Shown here: positions 57,457 to 64,000 of the stretch, in pieces | Position numbering within the stretch: the first letter of the stretch is position 1 | Layout of the letters: the number at the start of each line of letters is the position of its first letter | Assembly: GCA_012295275.1 (NCBI GenBank) | Contig: CM022673.1 | Location: forward strand, 20,853,913-20,917,912 | Reading direction: 5' to 3' | DNA: 64,000 bases | DNA from: Chrysomallon squamiferum | Taxonomy: Eukaryota; Mollusca; Gastropoda; Neomphalida; Peltospiridae | Made by a program: the position numbers and the translations under genes | Notes under the pieces: generated by a model | Database searches by the model: none | Seen by the model: the letters and a program-made list of their open reading frames with translations, nothing else | Told to the model about the DNA's origin: nothing

Positions 57457-57600
57457 ATGTTTTGTCGACCAGATGTTTTGGTAATTATTCACGTCATTCT
57501 CCTTCCAGCCATTTGTGTTACAACGTAAGTAGTGTTTTTTCTGTTGACTTTTCCTGTTTTTGTAATTATTATTATTATTATTATTATTATGATGATGATG

Positions 57601-57654
<54 letters not shown>

Positions 57655-58829
57655 TATTATCTTCCATTCTTTTTGTTTATTTTTGTTAATTATTGTTTTT
57701 GTCTGTTTTTAATCAAACTGCGTATAAGTGTTTAAATACTATTTTTTTTTATTATTAATATATACATATATATGTCTGTATTGGGTTTGGGTGGTGTGTG
57801 TACATTTGTATATTCGTATGTGTATGTATACTGTTGTATGTATGTGTATATGTATGTGTATGTCTGTGTTTATATGAGTGTGGTACATTTCTGTAATGTT
57901 GTATGTTTCTATATTTCTGTCTTTTTGATGATGTCTTTTCGATAAATAGTAATTTAAATTTGTTTTGAATTATTTATTTTAGTTATTTTATTGCTGTCAA
58001 ACTCGGACATGTATCTCGGATATTTCCATATATAAGGTAACTCATTGTTATTATTTGTAATACCAGTAGTAGTGATAGCAGTAGTAGCAGTAGTGGTAGC
58101 AGTAGTAGTTGTAGCAGTAGCAGTAGCAGTAGCTGTCGTGGTGCTGGTGGTGGTGGTAACAGGAACGGAGGAGGAGAAGTAGTAGTAGTAGTAGTAACAG
58201 AAGTGCTGTAGCAGTAGTAATAATAATAATAATAGTAGTAGTAGTTGTTGTTACTGTTGTAAAAACGTATCTTGATTGATTTCGTTTCGTTAAAGATATA
58301 TTGTGTTTAACTGTTAATTACATTTTTCTGTACATGACTAGCCGTGACGTATTCGAGTTTATAATTTATTTTATAAACCACAGCCTTCACATAAATACAA
58401 CGTTTTTTAAATTCATATTCTTTTAAAATAATATTTTAATGCTTTAGCTGATGACAATTTCTAATAATTTGTTTCAAGCGAGACTGGAAGTCACCCTCCA
58501 GAAAGCTGTGTGTTTGGACTTCTCATGACTCTGTACGCTTTTCTTTGTAAGCGATTTTTTAAATTTATCTATTTGTTTTTAAAACATTTTGTTTGTTTGT
58601 TATTATTTTTTTCGAATAAGATGTGATAATACTGTTGCAGAAGTGTGTCTCTATTATATATATATATATATTTAAATACGGTTTTGTCTGATATAAGTAT
58701 TATATATAGCAAGTACAAATCTACCAACATTTATATCTTTTTCTCTTTCTGCTTGTTTAAATGGATATCTCTCTGTTTATGTTTTGTCTGTCTTTATATC
58801 TGCTTATCTACAAGTATCAGCTTGTTTAT

Positions 58830-58873
<44 letters not shown>

Positions 58874-59040
58874 TACACACATATATAATTTATCTGTTTC
58901 TCAGTGTGACAGATTTAAAATTCAAAAGAAAAAATGATCAGCTACTTTTCATCATCACTCTTAAATAAAATATTTAAAAAGAAGAAAACAAAAACAAACC
59001 AAAACAAACAATCGAAAACCACAACACACACACGCGCACG

Positions 59041-59101
<61 letters not shown>

Positions 59102-60540
59102 GTCAAACAAAAAGAAAAGTATTAAAAGAAAGGAAAGTTGAATATTTTCAATATTTTTTTCAGGCGTTCTTCAGACGTTTATCCGGTATCATCATTTAGA
59201 TTATTTCTGCACAAACAACAGCAGCAAATGTATGGCCCGATTCAATGCAGTGGCCCTTGTTTTGGGTTTAATATTTTCGTTTGGAGTCTTGGTAGTCGCG
59301 ACTTTTCAGGTACGATAAAATATTTATTTATACCTTTTGTTTACTCAGCCAAAATATAAATAATTACCTGATTATAAACTTTTTATTTCTTGTTTTTTAT
59401 TTTTGTTTTTTATTTATTTATTTATTTTATTTTATTTTATTTTATTCTGTTTATCCCCATCTCAGCTTCGAAATCTTAAAAAAAAAAAAAAAAAAATCAG
59501 TCCAAATAGTAATGACAATTCTTTATACAAGCCATGTTTTCAATCTAATAAATGAAGGAGTTGATAACCGAAGTGGTTGAACTCCAGGGAATTAAGAAAA
59601 GAATTTGGATCATGGACTGGATCACAATGATCAAATCTCTGACAGTCACATTTATTTGTATCCATTTCAGTTTTCATGCTTTAAGAACCTCAACATTTGT
59701 TATCTCAAAAACAAGTCTGTGTGAGTTAGACCACGATGGTTCTAAACCCTTCATAGACTCTGCAACTGATTAGAATAAACTACTAATGTTCTGATCCGAC
59801 TTTCCAGTATTGGTATTAATACCGATAATTTTGTTAATACCGATATTCATACTGGTATTAATAAAATTATGCCTTTTTTTCACGGATTTAAAGATAAAAA
59901 AAAAATTGGAAACTGATCTATTTTACTGCCTACAAATTTAGTCTCAGTAGATAAGCTTCAATGATATAAGAAATAATTTCAACAATCGATAATTATTTCA
60001 GTTCACTAAACAATATCCTTAATGATAATAAAGCATTTTCTACTATAGAAGAACTAATTTCTAAAAATAATTTTAGAAACTGTGAAAAACTTTATTTAAA
60101 CAAAAAAATATATATTTTATAATATGAGAAAATATCCATTAAGCAATATATATATATATTTAATTAAATATATCTGTAAATGAAAATAAAGATTTCTGGA
60201 AACTAAATCAGGACCTTACTAATACAAGACATATAACAGAATATTTTAGTGAAAAGCAAACTGATCAGATTAATTTTCATTTTGACTAGAATAGAGACTA
60301 GTGTGTATCGTGTACAGGAACAGGACGTTACTGTATTTCGCGCAGGCGCAGCACGTTGTCTTGCAGTTTCTGGTTGTGCTAAAACGTTTTTATTCATCTG
60401 AAACTTTTTTTTTTTTTTTATTAAATTTCTAATGTCAGAAAACTTTACTTTAACATTAATTTGTTTTATTCTTAATTATTGTTTTATTGTTAATATTTAA
60501 CCTTTTCCTACAAAGACAATTACTGCAATGTGTATACATA

Positions 60541-60623
<83 letters not shown>

Positions 60624-61382
60624 TAGATAAGTAAATAAACACATAGGCCCACTTCCAATACAGGTGTTGTCTCTTCGGTACTGATACTGATTTGTTATGT
60701 TGTATACCGGTATAGTAATATCGGAGTTCGTCCCTAGCCTAAACGTAAACCGGTCAAGGTCTATGTGCTGTTATAAGATACATATATTAAATATTATATA
60801 TCAGTACATCCCAGTAATATGGAACATAAACTAAATATTTAAAGGCATATAATACAAGCTGACAATATAAAACTATTAAACATCAAAGTTGGAATTTGCA
60901 GTGTCTCAGTAATGAGTTCTGATTTTTTTTTTTTTCTGTTTGTGGTTTTCTGTTTCAAATTTCTGTTTTCAGCAATCCAACGTGTTGATAGTTCACATGC
61001 TCGGTGCAGGAATGGTCTTTTGTGGCAGCCATCTTTACTTCTGGGTCCAGACTGTTTTGTCCTATAAACTTAAAGACATCTCAGGATCCTGTCGGAAAGT
61101 GGCTCACATTAGACTCTGCTTGACACTGATTCACTTAGTGTCCTGTGTTGGAAGTATCTTTTGGTTGTACCTTAGTATCACAGTAGGGTTACTATTAATA
61201 GAATCATGTTATTCCTTATTAGAGTTATCTATAATATAATATAATATTGTTACAAAAAATGTACTAGTAGTATCTTAGTAACCAGGTATAAGAAATATAC
61301 TTCGATAACATCTTAGCACCCTATATTAGAAGAGTTGGAAATATGTTTAGTAGAAATGTTACCGCTGAAACGATAAAGAATT

Positions 61383-61451
<69 letters not shown>

Positions 61452-62607
61452 AGAACAAAACAACTGAACACAACTCTGCATACTTAAATATTTAAATTTT
61501 AGTTATACCGGGAGTTAAATAGGTTGTATAGAACGGATACACAGTGGAGACATACCCATTTACGTGGGTTATATAGACATCTAAATAGGTTACGTAGAGA
61601 CCTAAGTATATTATATAGGCATTTAAATAGGTTACATAGAATTTAAGTAATTTATACAGTTGCCAAAACATTTAAATAAGTTTCATTATTTAACTAGGTT
61701 AGATATATTTTTAAACAGGTTATACGACAATTATATGGGTTTATACAGATATTTAAACTGTTTATGCAAGTAGGCTATATGTTGATATTTTCTCTATAAT
61801 ACAGGCTCTGCGATATTTAATCTTGATATGATTTTTTTTTTTCGTTGCTGTTGTTTGTTTGTTTTCTCTTGTTGTTTTTTTTTTTTTTTTTTTTTTTTTT
61901 AAACACAGCTTATTTTAATCTGTATTCTAATAAATCAAATGAACAAATTGAAGCTGTAAGTTTAAATATATTCCTTGACTTTTATTAGTGGTTACGTGTG
62001 GGGTTATAAGGATGTGGACGTCACCTCATGAGGTATGTGTGTTTATATAATTATAGTGTTATAATTACGCTTGAACTATACCCCTGCGTGTTTTGTGTGT
62101 GTGTGTGTGTGTGTGTGTGTTTATATATATATGAGTAGAGCAAAGATCAAACTGATTTTATTCATTTAGTCATTTACCGTTGCACATTTCGTTAATTTGT
62201 TTTCGTAATTTTGGCATTCTTTATCTTAATAGTAGTTGCAAACATACATTTTTGTTTTTATGGATAAACGTTTGTGAGTATGAAGAGCATATAATTATAT
62301 ACCTTTTTCATTGTTTTTTCGTATATTTTATTTATTTAGCTACGATTGGTGATAATTCCCTTTTTACATAAACTTTTTGATTTTATTATTTTTATATAAT
62401 TTCTTGTTTTATATTCTTTGTTTTGTTTTGTTTATATATATATTTTAGATTATCTATCTCTACATATGGTCAACGTCTTTAGAATGGGTGGCTGTCATGC
62501 TGTCTTCCATCTTTATTTTAACCTTTTTTGGAGAATTTCGTCGTTTCCGATTCTCAACATTTAACATCCATTTCAGCGGCATAGCAGATAAAGCTGACAA
62601 TACATAA
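57457..62607 (+). CDS. DRAM/FRAG1/Sfk1-family membrane protein, copy 3
   Basis: Seven exons, 57457-57524, 57983-58036, 58479-58546, 59164-59309, 60973-61153, 61989-62032 and 62449-62607, give 239 residues. Exon lengths match copy 2 in exons 1-5 (68, 54, 68, 146, 181 nt) and phases are the same throughout. Motifs are KLGHVSRIFPYIS (exons 2-3), ETGSHPPESCVFG, FIRYHH and FGVLVVATFQ, YFWVQTVLSYKLKDISG, and SLEWVAVMLSSIFILTFFGEF at the C-terminal side. Exon 6 is only 44 nt (VTCGVIRMWTSPHE). The predicted product has six membrane helices with short cytosolic ends, as in DRAM1/2. The 1.66-kb intron 4 holds the possible hAT-like remnant and a GT microsatellite. Confidence 0.9.
57567..57656. repeat. 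ATT microsatellite in DRAM copy 3 intron 1
   Basis: (ATT)n interrupted by a short (GAT)n segment. Confidence 0.9.
58832..59101. repeat. AC microsatellites in DRAM copy 3 intron 3
   Basis: (AC)n at about 58832-58870 and 59042-59101, about 60 bp before the exon 4 acceptor. Confidence 0.9.
59801..60740. mobile_element. Possible hAT-like non-autonomous remnant
   Basis: The right end reads ATACCGGTATAGTAATATCGG followed by AGTTCGTCCCTAG, and the left part repeats TTAATACCGATA/ATTAATACC motifs in both orientations. Such subterminal ACCGGTAT-type repeats are common in hAT-like elements. A matching left terminus and a target duplication were not found. Confidence 0.22.
60544..60623. repeat. GT microsatellite
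   Basis: Uninterrupted (GT)n of about 80 bp in DRAM copy 3 intron 4. Confidence 0.9.
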
Positions 62608-64000
62608 CATATTCACTAAAAGTCTGAAACTGTGAGAAAACGGGGGCAAAAACGAACCAAAAGACAAGAAATACTTTCAGATGCATAATAAAACAGGTGG
62701 TAGATGAGTGGATTCAACACTAACTGTAAAACAACAAACGTGTGAATTATTTATCTTTTCCTAACTAAACATTGAAAATAACGACAAAAATTGATAAACA
62801 AATATTCTGAAAATTGATAAACATATATTCTGTACAGTCTAAATTACTCTTGTATATTATGCACTGAAGAAATAATTATTCATCAGCAGCTTTAAGCTAC
62901 AATATAGACTCGAATTTTGCTCCGAAGTTACTGATTTAACAGTATAAGAACAAAAATGTTTGACAGTTTGTTTATAATCCGTATATCCGTATATTTATAT
63001 ATTTTGATATATATAATGTTTTCATTATATGTAATACTAATTTTTTATTTATATTTATAAATCTTAATTAAAGCTTTAAAGTAAAAGCAGTTCATTTGAA
63101 AGAATTTTAATATTTGATTAGATTATTGATATTAATTGTTCCAACAAATATACTGTGTATTTTGTTATTGTTATAATAATACTGTTTTTAGTGTGAAAAA
63201 GAAAGATATTCATTATAGATTCTGTTTTTATTAACTAATTAATACGACATCTGTTGATATGAGTTAGTTACTGAATAAAACATCGTCTGTAGATGTTTTG
63301 AAATAGATGGCGACATTATTTACATCCATCCACACGTGATGGGAAACTAAAATATAGCTCATAAAACATTGAAACAGAAGCCATGTTAATCATTAAAGTA
63401 TGGCATAAATAAACATGAGGTGCCTGTTTGTATGAGTGTGTGTATCTGTTTGTGAAATATGTGTGTGTGTGTGTTTCTGTGTGTGTGTGTGTGTGTGTGT
63501 GTGCGCGTGTGGGTTGGTACTGCTAACAAAAACAGGACATTCAGTGTTCCATTCACGATATAAAACTAATCTTGCCAACATGGGTATTTTACACGGGTTT
63601 TAAAAAGCAGTACATTTGTGAGAACGAGAAACTGCGGCGGGAAATATTATTAACAGAAAAGTGTTCAGCACGTGCACAGACATCAAAAATAAATATATAC
63701 GACGGAAGTATATTTTTCATATTTTTTTTTTTTTTTTTTTTTTTTGAAAAGAATATAAAATAGTAAAAACAATTAATGAAATAAATATTCACAGACAGTG
63801 CAACATATGTCTCTGGCAGTTCAATTATAATGTTACTTTTTATCTCCCTGGTTTTTAATATTTTGCCTCTTTATATATATATATATTATTTTGGGGGGGT
63901 TGTTGAGGGGTTTTTGGGGGGATGCCTATCATTGACAGAAATATGAATAATATATACTTCAAAGTTACTGGCTTGTATATTGTTAAAAGAACTTAAAATA
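62608..64000. other. 3' flank of DRAM copy 3 to window end
   Basis: AT-rich sequence with a GT/CA tract (63457-63510), a T run (63722-63745) and a G-rich stretch (63892-63922). No gene was recognised. Confidence 0.5.
62687..62692 (+). terminator. Poly(A) signal of DRAM copy 3
   Basis: AATAAA lies 80 nt after the stop codon of the third DRAM-family gene, a typical distance. Confidence 0.55.

Noticed and set aside
59552-59773. A 73-residue + strand frame in a DRAM copy 3 intron
   Set aside because: No recognised domain and no splice or promoter support. It lies within an intron beside repeat-like sequence.

Overview
This is intron-rich, AT-rich animal DNA. Exons of 40-550 nt with GT-AG introns sit among long perfect microsatellites (GA, CA, ATT/AAT, GATA, ACAT) and decayed DNA transposons. 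A giant cadherin, DRAM-family membrane proteins and a secreted PAN-sushi-GON protein point to a metazoan. Intron size, base composition and repeat style fit a mollusc, perhaps a gastropod, but that is inference. I spliced all exon coordinates by hand from reading frame, phase and splice consensus.

Layout. (1) 1-29972, + strand: the 3' 46 exons of a giant cadherin gene that starts before the window, about 3,738 codons, ending in one membrane helix and a short tail. It is built from a five-exon cassette (phases 0-1-2-1-1-0, about 430 aa, four cadherin repeats) repeated about nine times. Two exons per cassette are almost identical in three consecutive cassettes. (2) 30864-35288 and 38292-41130, - strand: two seven-exon DRAM/FRAG1/Sfk1-family genes; an intron of the first carries a pogo/Tigger-like remnant (31828-32406). 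(3) 43921-47518 (+) and 49114-52707 (-): a tail-to-tail inverted pair of genes for secreted proteins with signal peptide, PAN/apple domain, sushi-like domain and a C-terminal GON domain. Each copy has one break: a 1-nt frameshift in the first, a 26-nt deletion in the second. Direct repeats around 41.9-42.7 kb match the 3' flank of the first copy. (4) 54532-54960, +: a FLYWCH-type ORF followed by out-of-frame remnants of a MULE-type transposase. (5) 57457-62607, +: a third DRAM-family gene with the same exon plan.

How the genes relate. The cadherin is an adhesion or tether molecule. The DRAM genes encode six-helix endolysosomal or surface membrane proteins. The PAN-sushi-GON pair encodes secreted proteins. 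No common pathway is evident; the main theme is local duplication at three scales: exon cassettes within a gene, dispersed paralogues on both strands, and a recent inverted gene pair.

Caution: four single-base frameshifts interrupt the otherwise open cadherin frame, and one interrupts the first GON gene. Most lie in or beside short homopolymers, so residual assembly indels are as likely as true gene decay.
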